A DNA stretch of 64,000 nt. It comes from Bisporella sp. PMI_857 (lineage: Eukaryota; Ascomycota; Leotiomycetes; Helotiales; Helotiaceae). Below the pieces are notes generated by a model. That model did not search any database and had not been told where the DNA came from. It was given only the letters and a program-made list of their open reading frames with translations. A program made the position numbers and the translations under genes. This document shows positions 21,139 to 32,613 of the stretch, one piece after another. The DNA is taken from NCBI GenBank assembly GCA_021307315.1, contig JAJSPD010000030.1, positions 434,001-498,000 on the forward strand, given 5' to 3'. How positions within the stretch are numbered: position 1 is the stretch's first letter; every line of letters begins with the position of its first letter.

Positions 21139-23103
21139 CTAGGTTGAGCTTGCATCTCCATACTCCATGTTGCTATAACCGTTCTCCTCATTGCCATCTT
21201 CATTCGAGGTTATATTGGTATTTGATTCTCCCAACAGACCCTTTTCCTTGAGGTACTTGATGGATTTGAGAATAGTTAGGTCATCCTTAGCAGTGTCATT
21301 GAGAATCAGACGTTGGGCGAGAGTCATCTTGCCACCGTTCGCCTCTTTATCTTTCAAAGCTTGCTCGCGAACTTGGGGATCGTGCACGAAGCGACACTTG
21401 CCCTTCTTGCCGCATGTACCGCCAGTTGAGAAGTATTTGCAGTGGCGTTGCAATTGTGCTTTTGGTTGTTGGGAGATGCGTTGAGGACCGCTATTGCGAC
21501 TCGAGATTGTCTCAGGCTTGTCATCGCCTGAAGAGGATCCAGAATCTTCACCAGATGCGTTGCTTGCTTGATCGCGAACATCATCTCCCTCATCGCCAGT
21601 CTCACGCTTTCGTTTCGAGCCAGAAGTTAGATCTTGCATCTTCTTCTCTTCCTTGGCAAGTCTTAGTCGAAGCTTTTCGAGCTCGCGTTGCTGTTTTTCA
21701 AGCTCTGTGCCGCCTTCATGCTTGGTCTTCTCGTTTTGCTGGTGTCTGGCCTTGTCTGCTTTACGCTCACTGCGCTTGCGATGCTCTTCTAATGCTGCTG
21801 CGGCTGCCGCCTCTCTACGAGCTTTCGTAGGGAACTTGCTCTTTCGCTCGGCAAGCCATGCACTTAGATCAGAAGGCATCCTATGGTTTGTTAGCAAGAG
21901 AAACTACTCTTCTACTTAGAAGTGAACATACATAGGGGTATCAGGACCAAGCAATGTAACAAGTCGTGCTTCTTCATCTATGTCCTCTTCTTCTTCGCTC
22001 TCCTCATGATCAGCACCGTTGGGTGTAAGACCGAGGGTATTAGTGCGGCGCTTCTTCTTCTTTTTGCTAGCACTGCCATCTGAACTAGCAGGCTTTTGAA
22101 AACCATGCGAAGGAGATCTATGGGAGCCATTTTGATGATGACCGCCGCGACCACTAAACTGGAAGTCGCCACGACCGCCTCTGCCTCTGAAATTACTATT
22201 TCCTCTTCCCCGCTGAGAGTTGAAGGCATTCTGGTCTTGGCCAAAAGGAGGACGCTGAAAGGAATTGGGTGTAAAACCTTGATGATGGGATTGAGTAAAT
22301 GAAGGCGGATGGCCATGCTGATTGCTAAATTGTGGTGGAGGGAAACCACTGCCCACTTGAGCCATGTGGTTCTGTCCATTGTCAAATCCCATACGGATTG
22401 GAGGACCCATGAGAGGCGCGTCGTGGCCACCACGAGTACCTCCAAACCCACCGCGACCGCGACCTCTGTTGAATTGTGCAGGATTATGTTGTGGTGGTCC
22501 AGACCACTGTGGAGCGCCTTGAGGTGGACCTTGGCCATATTGGGGTTGCTGCGGTTGGTATTGTGACGGTGGGCCATATTGAGGTGGTGGTTGATAGGCT
22601 TGGGGAGCGTAATTAGGATGATAGTTTTGTGCAGACAATGGCGCAGGCTGAGGTGTTTGCTGCATTTGTGGGGGTTGGTGAGGTGGACCACTTTGAGGAG
22701 GGCCGTGTTGGTGAGGGCCGTGCTGCTGAGGACCATTTGACCACTGAGGGTTATAGCCTTGAGGGCTGGGACCTTGCTGAGGCAATCCTTGAGGTAAGGG
22801 ACCTTGAGGGCCTATATATTGGCCAGCAGCGGGATTATGGGGGTTATAGCCGATGGGCGGACCTTGAGGAGGGCCGGCTTGTTGAGGTCCAGTGTAACCA
22901 TTTTGATGTGAATAGGGACCAGCGTTGTGAGAGTCACCGCGCCCGCCTTGGTATCCCCCCCTTCCTCCACGGGCGATGCCGCCACCACGATTAACTTGAT
23001 GTTGTGGAGGTTGTCCATAACCGTATTGTGGGTTCGGCTGGGTGTAACTCGAAGGAGGAGGGCCGGGTGGCGGTGGAGGAGGGAAGTTGTACTGTCCAGA
23101 CAT
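21139..23103 (-). CDS. NUFIP-like box C/D snoRNP assembly factor, CCCH finger
   Basis: Two exons (23103-21932, 21880-21139) give 637 aa. The first half is disordered, rich in Gly, Pro, Gln and Asn, with RGG boxes (NRGRGRGGFGGTRGG). An acidic stretch (HEESEEEEDIDEEA) precedes GPDTPMMPSDLSAWLAERK, which matches the conserved NUFIP region that contacts Snu13/15.5K in box C/D snoRNP assembly (Rsa1 in yeast). A helical Ala/Lys/Glu-rich stretch follows, then one CCCH finger CKYFSTGGTCGKKGKCRFVH, and a C-terminal helix (MTLAQRLILNDTAKDDLTI). Start at 23103 (MSGQYNFPPPPPP) is preferred; an upstream in-frame ATG at 23316 exists but its first codons run into a GTAAGG donor, so it could be an upstream exon. 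Nuclear/nucleolar location is inferred. Confidence 0.82.
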
Positions 23104-23881
23104 TCTGGAACGATGTGCGAAGGCTCGATGGTGTGCTGGCAGCAGTTGTCTGTTGACTCTCTGATTGCGATATGGTTTGGTAGGAGAATAGAAAGGATCC
23201 TGCTCACTGGAGCTAGAATACTGATAGAATCGTTGGTCTTTGGGTTGCAAAGAAGTGTTAGTAGATGACCTGCGGAATGGAATAGGAATAAAAGAAGGGA
23301 TGACCTTACCAGCCATGCTCAGACTCTGAGATAATTCTGCGCACGGTCCAACAGCCTTTTAATGCCTAAGGCAGAACACAGAGAAGCTTTTTAGAGACAA
23401 AGTAAAGATGAAACTCAGGATATATTCCTTTGGATGTCGCTTTACTATAATAGTTAAGACAGATATATGTCGAAGTGAGGCTAATAAAGTCTTCAGAGAA
23501 GCAGGAAGGAGTTGTTTGTTTCTAGAGACGGTTTGTGGTGCATAGTTGTAGACAAGTCTAATCACGTGCCGTCGTGTCACTGCCTTCCTAGTTTTGTGAA
23601 TAAATTCACCTTCAACCTTATGGTGGCAGTCTTCCAAACTTGATATGAAAGATCCAGACGCCTATGGATGACGATTTTGTGAAAAGACTTTTTTTTTTTG
23701 AAAGGCGTCTACTACAGCTCCTATTCTGACCCCCAAAAAAATACGAAACATCTTTCACGTATCGGAGAAAATTCCTCGATAGCTGTAGAGTAGAGGTGGT
23801 GGTGTCCAACAGTAGAAAGAAATAGGAAGAAAGTTGCTCATTCTGAAACGACCTGCTCAACCAAAAATATCATAGTCAAAG
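23104..23881. promoter_or_regulatory. Divergent promoter region NUFIP / RPC25
   Basis: Head-to-head spacer of about 780 bp with CACGTG at 23563-23568. Open frames within it (minus strand 23359-23860) are not protein-like. Confidence 0.5.
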
Positions 23882-24708
23882 ATGTTCATTCTCGTAAGTG
23901 CTAAATTCTCAGATTCGGATTTAAGTCTGACTTTTATCACACAGACAAAAGTTGCGGACTTAGTCCAAATTGAGCCCAAAGACTTCATTCCTGGACAGTC
24001 TCTGTATCAAGCAATTGAGGACAATATCAATGCAAAATATGCAAATAGAGTTATACAGAAAATCGGCCTCTGCATTTGTCTCTATGACTTGACTTCTGCA
24101 TCTGACGGCTTGGTTGGCAATGGAACTGGTCTTGTGAGTGTCAATGGTATGTTATTGTTCTCTTGGATTTAGAGGCGAATATTGTCTAACAACTAGTAGT
24201 GGAGTTCCGCCTTGTCGTCTTCAGACCTTTCAGCGGCGAAATAATTATGGGAAGAATAAGCAGCTCAACAGACGCGGGTATTCATTGTAAGTTCACTTAG
24301 GGTTTAAATATTTCCAGCTTGCTGACTAGAAGCTACAGTAAAGACGCATTTCTTTGATGAAATATTTGTGCCTAAAAACAGATTGCCTGAAGGCGCAAAA
24401 TAGTATGTATATACCAAATGAGTATAAGCGAAGGCTAAGGAGTTCCAAGCTCGGCTGATGAAGATTGCTGGAAGTGGTTTGTTGATGATGAACCGCTGTA
24501 TTTCGACAATCAAGAAACAGTGAGATTCAGAGTTGAACAGGAGCAATGGCATGACCAGACTCCAAAGGGTCCGGCTGATCAGGAAAACAATGACCAGCCT
24601 CAAAGCCCCTACAAGATAATCGCTTCAATGGAGGATGCAGGCTTGGGACCTTGTTTATGGTGGGACAACACCAATCAAGGAGAGGAGGAAGAAATAGAAG
24701 AAGAATAG
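23882..24708 (+). CDS. RPC25: RNA polymerase III subunit RPC25 (RPC8)
   Basis: The Rpb7-like stalk subunit of RNA polymerase III, needed for tRNA/5S transcription initiation. Exons 23882-23893 (12 nt, MFIL), 23945-24146, 24200-24286, 24339-24402 and 24450-24708 give 208 codons (207 aa). N-terminal half: TKVADLVQIEPKDF, then NINAKYANRVIQKIGLCICL. The OB-fold half includes VEFRLVVFRPFSGEIIMGRI, HFFDEIFVPKNRLPEGA and the typical ending LGPCLWW plus an acidic tail. The last acceptor (AAG before 24450) is not a strong consensus, but it is the one that keeps the frame and gives KYSADEDCWKWFVDDEPL. Confidence 0.93.
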
Positions 24709-25507
24709 AAATAATGCCGCGGGTAGAGAGGGGACTAAAACTAAAGCGCTTGCGTATGCCGGAGTTGGATGGTTCCTCATACAGGAAATATTGATGGTAC
24801 AATACCCAATGGGCAGAGTCATGCTTTCGATAAGTAACAATATGTTCATAGTAATGATGACTACATAGATCACAATAAAAGAACGGTGCTTAGTTTATTC
24901 TATGCGCCTTGTCACACTTTGGTATGATGACACGAGGCGTGGTAGGCCTGTGGATCACAAAAACAGACAAGATGAGAGGTTCTTGGGCTAGAACTGGTAG
25001 CAGCGTAGTCATGAGTGCAAAAGCTATCCTGTGAACTGAGGCTGGTCGATTTTGACTTGAACAGGTTCATACACTCCTATAGGATTTCAGTCCGGCGGGC
25101 CATATCCAACCCAAATTTTATCACACAACAAGGTACCTAATCCGGTCTTGAAAATTTTCTCGCAAACTTGCTAATAATCACATCTATTAGGCCGATATTA
25201 GGCAAGGGCCATGAATCTGCTATCTTTTAAGCAACACCAGTCTGTCAAAAGGTAACGTGAAGAATCACCATCCCTTGAAAGACCCACGGCTTATCAGATC
25301 ATAGACATTTTCTACAAGGCAGGAGAAATACTGCATCGAAATATTTCGTGTTAGTAACGCCGCACCCATTTTCACAATTATCTTCAGCTGTATTTCTTGG
25401 TTGGATGCAAATTTCATTGCTATCTGTAATAGCTGAATGTGACAGCCGCTAGACGCAAAACCATATCCCAGTGCACCCCAAGCCATCCATGAATCCCACA
25501 AACATTT
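24709..25507. other. Convergent intergenic RPC25 / RPS15
   Basis: Holds the 3' UTRs of the two converging genes. The minus-strand open frame 25265-25501 lies in the RPS15 3' flank and is not protein-like. Confidence 0.5.
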
Positions 25508-26160
25508 TTACTTGAGAGGAATGAAACGAGAAGAGTGGGTGGCACCAATACCAGGTCTTCCGTGCTTGACAGGTTGGCTATATGATCATGAGCTTATGTA
25601 AAATCCAAGGGTGACATGGAAACATACTAAGAGATCGAAAATTCGGCCAAGTAGTGTCCAACCATCTCAGGCTTGATTTCGACTTGGTTGAACTCCTTTC
25701 CTGAATAGATACCAATGACGCTTCCAATCATCTCTGGGACAACGATCATGTTACGGAGGTGGGTTTTGACGAGGTCTGGCTTCTCATTTGGCTTGGCTTC
25801 TTGCTTTGCCTTACGGAGCTTCTTGATCAAACCCATGGGCTTGCGCTTGAGACCACGGTTGAAACGCCTACGGGCACGAGCGTGAACAACATCGCGGAGC
25901 TGGTCGGAGGAGAGGTCCAAAAGCCTGAGTGAGAGAATAGAGGGTTAGCACAATTGCTCCCCTTTGAATTCAATCATATGTATATAAGGATGGCGTACTC
26001 TTCGAGGTCGATACCACGGTAAGAAAACTTGCGGAAGGCTCTCTTCTTCTTGATCTCGGCAGCCTCTTCGGCGTTCTGCGACAAATTGTTAGCATATATA
26101 CAGGATTACATATGTGCGAAGAATATAAGGATCTCTAATACGCACATATTCGTCAGCCAT
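25508..26160 (-). CDS. RPS15: 40S ribosomal protein S15 (uS19)
   Basis: Small-subunit head protein at the decoding-site side. Exons 26160-26146 (MADEY), 26075-25999, 25924-25628 and 25577-25508 give 153 codons (152 aa), the standard eukaryotic length. Recognisable: [70 protein letters not shown] and the C-terminal tail [18 protein letters not shown], which reaches toward the A site. Three introns, as usual for a fungal ribosomal protein gene. CACGTG lies about 100 bp upstream at 26261-26266. Confidence 0.98.
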
Positions 26161-26738
26161 GATTGCGGTTGTTGATGAATTCAGATGTGTGTCGAAGATT
26201 TTGGATTTCCCTGTAGTGGGAATTTCTTAGCCGGTGGGTCAAGATCGCTTAAGTTTTAGTCACGTGTTGCCCCGCTCCCAAAACACAAGTGGCATGAGGG
26301 AATTCAACAAGGCTGAGAAGTGCAATTTGAACATTAGCAAATTTATCATTCAGAATTGATCCATTATAATTAAGACAAACAATTTTCAGCTGTTGCAGAA
26401 AGGCGGAAAGGAACAATCGATTTTGAGCAATTCTACTACCACTTCTTCAATGTTGAGACAAATCGGAAACTGTGTTGGACAGCTAGTTCTCACATAGTCT
26501 ACATAGTTCAGAATTCACCAAAAGTCTCACAAATGATTGCGATAAATTGGAAGAAGTTGTCTCGATTGTCTATCTAGCCCGCATGGTTAATGGTGCTCCT
26601 AGGGAAGCCGAAGATGCCATTTTCCCAATCCCATTGCTCGCAATTGATATGCCAATTTTGCACAACTGTTTCCTGAAGCCTTGATTGCATATGTTTGCAA
26701 AACAAGAGCAACGCGTCTTCGCCCAATAATTTGACACT
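26161..26738. promoter_or_regulatory. RPS15 promoter and P2 3' flank
   Basis: Both flanking genes are on the minus strand. CACGTG at 26261-26266 sits about 100 bp upstream of the RPS15 ATG. Nothing else recognised. Confidence 0.5.
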
Positions 26739-27177
26739 CTAGTCGAAGAGACCGAAGCCCATATCCTCGTCGGACTCCTCCTTCTCTGTAATATTGTTAG
26801 TGGCCGATCTGCATATAATTTCCAGTAAACATACCCTCTTCCTTCTCCTCGGCCTTCTCCTCAGCAGCGGCTCCACCAGATGCTGCAGCTCCACCAGCAG
26901 CAGGAGCACCGCCAGAGCCACCAGATGGAACCGAGGCCAATTTGCTGGAACCCTCAGAGATCAACTGTTTGTAGCTTAGCACCACTCTATATCCAAGGCT
27001 TCATCATCTGGCGCATACTTCCTGGAGGTCCTTGCCCTTAAGCTCGGAGATGAGAGTGTTGAGGCGCTCATCATCGGCCTCGATACCGACAGACCCGAGG
27101 ACAGACTTGACATCTTTGGCGGATGGGGATTCCTTTCCACCGAGAGAGAGAAGGAGGTAAGCTGCGAGATGCTTCAT
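26739..27177 (-). CDS. RPP2: 60S acidic ribosomal protein P2
   Basis: Stalk protein that with P1 and P0 recruits translation GTPases. Exons 27177-27019, 26964-26835 and 26785-26739 give 112 codons (111 aa). The start [20 protein letters not shown] is diagnostic for P2 rather than P1, followed by [19 protein letters not shown], an Ala/Gly hinge and the universal acidic tail [13 protein letters not shown]. It is head to head with SPT2 over about 510 bp that contain CACGTG at 27453-27458. Confidence 0.97.
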
Positions 27178-27690
27178 TTTGATAGCTGCAAAAAAAAGTA
27201 TCAGTGTCAAATTGTGTGCGGGTTATAGAGTAGAGAAAATTTGGCAGATCATACATTTGGTATTGTTTTTTGAGGAACAGGAGAATCAATCGATTTAACT
27301 GCGTGGGCAGAGACTGAGCCTACAAGTTCGAGTTGAAGTTGCTAAGTTGCTAGGTTGATGAGGGGACCCTTGAATTTGAGATAATTTTTGAAATCGGTTG
27401 TGCCGAACCAAGCGTGTTATTTTGGACAGTGTGGCCTCAGGTATCAAGAAAGCACGTGCTTTTGATCTTTACAACAAAAGATAAATAACAGCATACCAAC
27501 CCCATCGACTCCCAGTGGCACATCAGCACTTCAACTAGTTTCTTATCCTCGCCTTGTGTTTGAGAGCTCTAGACGTTGTTATGCGCTAGCTTACCGCTCT
27601 TGCTCACGCGCTTTGCGTCAAAATACCCAGTGATTCATCCATTCCCTCTTTGCAGCAAGTCACACCTTCCGCCTGCAAACTTCTGCTACC
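27178..27690. promoter_or_regulatory. Divergent promoter P2 / SPT2
   Basis: Shared 513-bp spacer with the palindrome AGCACGTGCT at 27451-27460 and a C/T-rich stretch near the SPT2 start. No gene recognised inside. Confidence 0.5.
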
Positions 27691-28708
27691 ATGCCGGTAT
27701 GTCTGTCTTTTCTCTTGGATGCACGCGCAGTCATAGTAGCCCTCGTATAAGTATACTAACAATATGGGTAAGCTCAACGATATCCTCGCTACGATCACCG
27801 GAGAGCCAAGTCCTACGACAACCCATTTCCCCCCGACATCAAGCTCCAGAGCGCAAAAGAAGCCTGGAGCTATTGTCAGAAAGCAACCATCAACAATTGC
27901 CAACTCCTCAAGACCTATTAGTGATCCCCGAGGGCCTCCGGCCGCTGAATCTAAGCAGTTAGCAAACAAGAAACCCGTGTCCAGTCCAGCAGCCGCCGCT
28001 TCCTCCAAATATGCCCAGCCAACAACGCCCGTATCTTCGGAACCTTCAAGGCCACCAAAGAAAGGGTCGTTTGCTGAGATCATGGCTAGAGCTAAGACGC
28101 TGCAATCTACACAGAACCAGATTGGCAAGATTCAGCACAAGAAGATAGAAAAAGTCCCTAGGAAGAAAGAGCGTGAAATAGAGAAGGAGAAGAGAGCCAA
28201 TAATGTTAGGAGCGCGCTCGATCCAAAGAGTAAATTTCAGCGACCAAGTCAACCTCCACTTCGTGATGGAAAGACTGGCGTTAGACAAAACACGAGCAAA
28301 CAATCAGCCGAACCGGAAAAGAAAGTCAAGAAAGCCGCAACTGCAACTACGGGTTATGCTGGTACTGCACGGCCAAAGCTTGGTGATAATGGAGCAAAAG
28401 CACCTTCCAGGCCTGCCACTTCAAGCTCGTCAAGATTTGGTAGGGATAGAGGACGTTATGATAGATATCTCAGTGAGGACGAGGAGGATGATGAACTCAT
28501 CGATGACGATGAGCCGGATTATTATTCTGACGAATCTGATATGGAAGCCGCTGCTTTTGAGGTGGATGAGGAAGAGGAAATGGCGGCTAAGCTTGCAGCC
28601 AAAGAGGATAGAGAGGCACTGGCTGAGGAGAATAGGTTGAAAATGGAAAAGCTGGAGAGGAAGCGTAAAATGGCGGAGATGGCAAAGAAGGTCAAACCCA
28701 GGTATTAA
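27691..28708 (+). CDS. SPT2: SPT2-domain histone chaperone
   Basis: Chromatin protein that binds DNA and H3-H4 and acts in transcription elongation. Preferred model: exon 1 is 27691-27696 (ATG CCG), intron 27697-27772 with a GTATGT donor and a TACTAAC branch point 15 nt before the AG, then exon 2 from 27773; 313 aa starting MPLNDILATITGE. An in-frame ATG at 27764 inside the intron's end gives MGKLNDIL as an alternative. The middle is basic and disordered. The C-terminal SPT2 domain is clear: YLSEDEEDDELIDDDEPDYY, then EEMAAKLAAKEDREALAEEN and LERKRKMAEMAKK. Nuclear. Confidence 0.88.
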
Positions 28709-29744
28709 GGACGATCTATGCATTTAAGATGAGACTGGAGTATGGTATTTGCGGTCTTTGGGAGGCATTATGGATTGACTGTTAGCGATATGGAGTTCGG
28801 GGACGCATTGAAGGAGTATCATTCTCGGTGATGCTGGGATGGCTGTATGCTTTGTTAAGCGTAGACTTGAGAAGAATTATGAATCGTATATCATTGTAAT
28901 CACTTTACCAAGACAATAGCCAAGACTTTTTAGTAAACCCATAATAATATACATCCTAGATTGGATCATCTATACTTACAATATATGCATGTCAATACTT
29001 ACTGCAGCATTACATGCCTCTTGAATAATCCCACATTAGGGGAGATTTCATGATTCTTTCATAGACTAGCTTTTAGAAACGCTAGTACCACATAGTTAGC
29101 TCTACCCTTTCAACTCCTGAACACGTACTTGATTCACCTAATATCAGATCCTCTGAAAACTAAGAAACAGGGAGATCGGTTTAAATCTTGTGAAATTCTG
29201 GCGGAGCAGTCTATCACTATAAAAGTTGCCAATCTACTAAGCAAGAAGACTAACAATATCTGGTAACCGGATTCATGTGATAAGAGGTGCCATTCTCTCA
29301 GAATTAGATGACTGACTGTCTAGCTGGCTTATCAAGCACTACTTTTTGGTGTTTTGAAACATTCTTCGCACTGTCAACCCGGAACCGCATTTGGTATTGG
29401 AGTGGGCATTGTCTATGTTGAATCTCCATCAAGTCCAGGGCATAAGCCAGCCAGTTTCATTGCCATATGTGGACTTGTAATACTAGCAATGAATGAGAAA
29501 GCACCCCATGGATGCTTTAATGCTTAGGCAAAGCTCCAGTTTCGAAAAGTATGTTCTGTTCGAGTAGGTTAATATCAGAGTATTAGTTGAGGAAGCGAAG
29601 GTCCTGACATATTCCTGTGAACTGACACACCATCTAGGAGCACCTTGAATGCCCAGACGGGAATGATCAATGAATACATTACTTCGAAAGTGGCGCACTA
29701 GAACGTGTTGATAGAATATGAGAAGTTATCATTTGTACAGTGAT
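28709..29744. other. Convergent intergenic SPT2 / complex I subunit
   Basis: About 1 kb of A+T-rich sequence between converging genes. No gene recognised; the open frame at 29483-29698 overlaps the 3' flank of the complex I subunit and does not look coding. Confidence 0.5.
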
Positions 29745-30391
29745 TTATTTCTTGCTCTGTGCAAGCGCCTCCCTCTTCGCTGTCTCCTCTATCCGTCGCT
29801 CCTCTTCCTTAGCATATTCCACTTGATAGCGCGCCACAACCTGATCTATACCCCTCGGCCCTGCACCTGCTACCACATTGTATGGCGATCCAGTATTGAA
29901 GAGCCTATATCTTCGATTAATGCATACTCAAAATCACATCAGTGGTGAACCTACTCAGGAGATCGCAGCTCGATATGTGCACTTCCCTTATCGCTCTGGA
30001 ACAGGTTACGGTCGAAAGCTGCCTGCTCAATCATAGCCGTGTGAAGATTGTTTCGTGCTATCCAGTCCTCCTTATATGAGGAGTAATGGTCAATGAGCTT
30101 CGTGATTCCAGTTGGCTGTCCATCCTTTCCAGGCCGCGAGAAAGTGTAGACAGCGATTGAGGCGGGAATTGCAGCTAATGAGACATAAAAACCAGTCTAT
30201 AAGCCTATTAGCACGTAAGATATCCCTGATGGAGGTAAAATACTAACGCTGAAAGACTCAGTTCCTGGACCTGCATCAGCTCCATGATGGCCATGCTCAG
30301 CTCCGTGGGCGCCGGCCCCGTGATCGGAAGAGTATTGACGCCTTCCTGCTCGTCTTGCGGCACGCACTGCCGCCCTTCTGACAGTGAACAT
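29745..30391 (-). CDS. Mitochondrial complex I accessory subunit (17.8-kDa type)
   Basis: Exons 30391-30248, 30196-29955 and 29904-29745 give 182 codons (181 aa). The N-terminus MFTVRRAAVRAARRAGRRQY is an Arg/Ala-rich mitochondrial presequence. A His/Gly-rich stretch follows, then one membrane helix (TGFYVSLAAIPASIAVYTFS), then a soluble part with YSSYKEDWIARNNLHTAMIE, HIELRSPELFNTGSPYNVVA and a charged C-terminal helix. This pattern fits the fungal NADH:ubiquinone oxidoreductase 17.8-kDa subunit. I am fairly sure of the family but give no symbol. Divergent with the chromodomain-like gene. Confidence 0.82.
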
Positions 30392-30766
30392 GGTGCTGTG
30401 GTTCAATTGACCAGCTTCTTCTTAGGTCGTGGTTCATTCGAGGTTGTCGAGCCAAGACTCTCGGTCAATCATCATGTAGAAATTTGCCTAGTATATCAGG
30501 CATGAAAAGCCAGTTTGAACACCTCCAGACATCTTCCGCTCTTGGGGCAACATCTGGAAATTTTATAGAAACCGAAGGTAAAGTTTCATATCTAGATATT
30601 TGAGGCTTTACGTCAGCCTTACAGTTGATTTATCATTTCCAATCTGCTGTGGTCTTTATCTTTGAGATTATTCTAAAATTCTTTGTGAGTACCTTTAATA
30701 TCACCTTTGAGAGAAGGCATCCCGTCTGGGTTTATTAGAACAACACTGCCACTTGTCCTTTTCAAG
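30392..30766. promoter_or_regulatory. Divergent promoter complex I subunit / chromodomain gene
   Basis: 375-bp head-to-head spacer. No CACGTG box seen; no gene inside. Confidence 0.45.
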
Positions 30767-31266
30767 ATGGCCACGACCAGCGATCAGGAGTCCCAGAACG
30801 AGTTTAGTGATAGCGATTCTGACTCTATCGACTCTAATCAGACTGACGACGGTCAAACCCATCTCCCTGAAAAGATCCTTGCCGAAGTCGTTAGGCCAAC
30901 AACTTTCGATGTTCCACAAATTTGGTATCTGATAAAGTGGGAAGATTGTGCTCTTCTCAGGTCGAGTTGGGAAGGAATTGATTTTGCTGAAAACTTTCCA
31001 GATATGTATGATTTTTAGAATCAAACACGTATTTGATTTAGCAAATTCCGAGTTTGACTTTGCTGACCACGCGACTTAGAGCACCCAGCATTCTCGCAGA
31101 CTGGGAAGCAGAAAAGAAGAGGCAACTAGAAGGCAAATCGAAGCCTTTAGATCTCGAAGCTTTCCATCAAGCACTCAAAGATCTTGAATCAGCTGAGAGA
31201 GCACGGCGCAGAATTCGCCGCTTAAGAAGCAAGGTTTCTCGCGTTCTCTCCATTGCGGCAGCTTGA
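30767..31266 (+). CDS. Small chromodomain-like protein
   Basis: Exons 30767-31005 and 31089-31266 give 139 codons (138 aa). The first 30 residues are acidic and Ser-rich. Residues about 35-80 read LPEKILAEVVRP then WYLIKWEDCALLRSSWEG, the beta strands and aromatic positions of a chromo (or chromo-like) domain: a Tyr/Trp pair with a following W-E. After the junction comes ILADWEAEKKRQLEGKSKP, the usual chromodomain terminal helix, and a basic coiled tail (ERARRRIRRLRSKV). It could bind methylated histone tails or nucleic acid. The aromatic cage is not fully recognisable, so ligand binding is open. Confidence 0.7.
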
Positions 31267-31347
31267 GTCATCTTGAGACGTGGCCTAATTATTGTATAAA
31301 GACTTATAGGTTCACTTCTGTAAAAACTTATCATCATATTATCGAAA

Positions 31348-32613
31348 ATGATTCAATCTAAGAGGCTTCTATGGCTACTCTGCCTAAATGCATCTTTTCT
31401 TGTGCGAGCAGAGTCCTCAGCTTCAGCACCTGCGGGCCTCCCGTCTGCAGATACGGCAATAATTTGCGCCAAAGATAATGCAGCCGATTGTTATCCACGT
31501 CTATTCGAGCCTACGAAGGACTTCCAAGTCATCAGAGAGGGGCAAAATATTCCACCTGGACTCCATGTACGTTTGGACGTTAACACCGGAGTTAAAGAGG
31601 CAAGACTTAATATACCAATTGAGGGGGAAGAAGCTGGGACCCTCGAAGGAATCCCAGTTGAGCAGGCCATGGTTGTAGTGGAATCCGACGAAATTATTTC
31701 TTCCGAGACAAGCAGCCCACAGCCAGAGGAAGAAGCAATTCAGAAGGCGTTACGTGATCACCATAACAAGAAACCGCCTCCTTATGAAGCCGCTGGAAAA
31801 ATACAGCCACCTCCACCAACGGGTGAAGATATAGGAAAATTCGAAAAAGCTAAGCTCACGCTTGCTATGGAGGGACGAGTGTTTGATTCCGCTCTCGATG
31901 ATCTGAAGGAACTCTCTCATGATCTTTATTACGGTCTTGAAATTGCAAAGGATGGGCCCGTCTTGGAGAAACTCGTCTGTCTAATTCTTGGATCGGGAAC
32001 AGAGAAGTTCCATGCCAAAGACAACAAAAGAGATCAAAAAGCCGCCGCCATTCTAGCATCTGCAGTTCAAAATAACCCTACGGCTTTGAAAGAAGTGGCG
32101 GCCATGAGTAGAATGGTTTTCTCGCCCACCTGCGGGACTGAACTTCCAGCACCAAAGAATAATAACTTCGTGAGGATTTTGAGGAATCGCCTGGGTAGAG
32201 AAAAGGATCCAGCCACTCTTAAGTCGAAAGTCGCTGCTATCAGTGGGTTGCTAAAAGATGAGACAATTCGAAGCTCCTTCCTGGAGTCTGACGGGATGGA
32301 GCTGTTACTAGCAATATGGCTAAAGAAGGGGGGACAATGGGACACCACTCGCGCTAAGGTTGCGGACGCTGTAATGGACAATTTCCTTGATGAGGACCTT
32401 GGTGCGGTATTAGGAGTGTGGCCCAAGGAAGCTGTCGAAGAGAGCGCAGTTTGTGAGGAAAAAGGGAAGATGTTAACAGATGGTTGCTGGGAACATCATA
32501 TTGGTAGTTTCTTGAAAACATCGCCTACTTCGTCATGGGCAGAAGATTTGCTGAAGTCTCTACAGAGGGAGCGGAAGAAGCTTAAGGTTGAAGTCAAGCA
32601 CCAAGAGCTGTGA
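31348..32613 (+). CDS. SIL1: SIL1, nucleotide exchange factor for ER Hsp70 (BiP/Kar2)
   Basis: Single exon, 421 aa. An N-terminal signal peptide (about 1-21, LLWLLCLNASFLVRA) directs it to the ER lumen. The conserved N-terminal phrase ICAKDNAADCYPRLFEPTKD with two Cys, then FQVIREGQNIPPGLHVRLDV, is typical of fungal SIL1. The rest is an armadillo-like helical fold (for example FDSALDDLKELSHDLYYGLE and AAAILASAVQNNPTALKEV). Two pairs of Cys lie in the C-terminal half. The last four residues are HQEL, a plausible variant of the HDEL retrieval signal. It lies 82 bp downstream of the chromodomain gene on the same strand, so promoter space is minimal. Confidence 0.9.
   Translation: MIQSKRLLWLLCLNASFLVRAESSASAPAGLPSADTAIICAKDNAADCYPRLFEPTKDFQVIREGQNIPPGLHVRLDVNTGVKEARLNIPIEGEEAGTLEGIPVEQAMVVVESDEIISSETSSPQPEEEAIQKALRDHHNKKPPPYEAAGKIQPPPPTGEDIGKFEKAKLTLAMEGRVFDSALDDLKELSHDLYYGLEIAKDGPVLEKLVCLILGSGTEKFHAKDNKRDQKAAAILASAVQNNPTALKEVAAMSRMVFSPTCGTELPAPKNNNFVRILRNRLGREKDPATLKSKVAAISGLLKDETIRSSFLESDGMELLLAIWLKKGGQWDTTRAKVADAVMDNFLDEDLGAVLGVWPKEAVEESAVCEEKGKMLTDGCWEHHIGSFLKTSPTSSWAEDLLKSLQRERKKLKVEVKHQEL

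Noticed and set aside
21354..23268. Long antisense and shifted open frames over the NUFIP-like gene
   Set aside because: Produced by the Gly/Pro/Gln-rich repetitive codons of the real gene.
24339..24402. Suspected extra base in RPC25 exon 4
   Set aside because: On careful recount HFFDEIFVPKN is in frame and the five exons sum to 208 codons.
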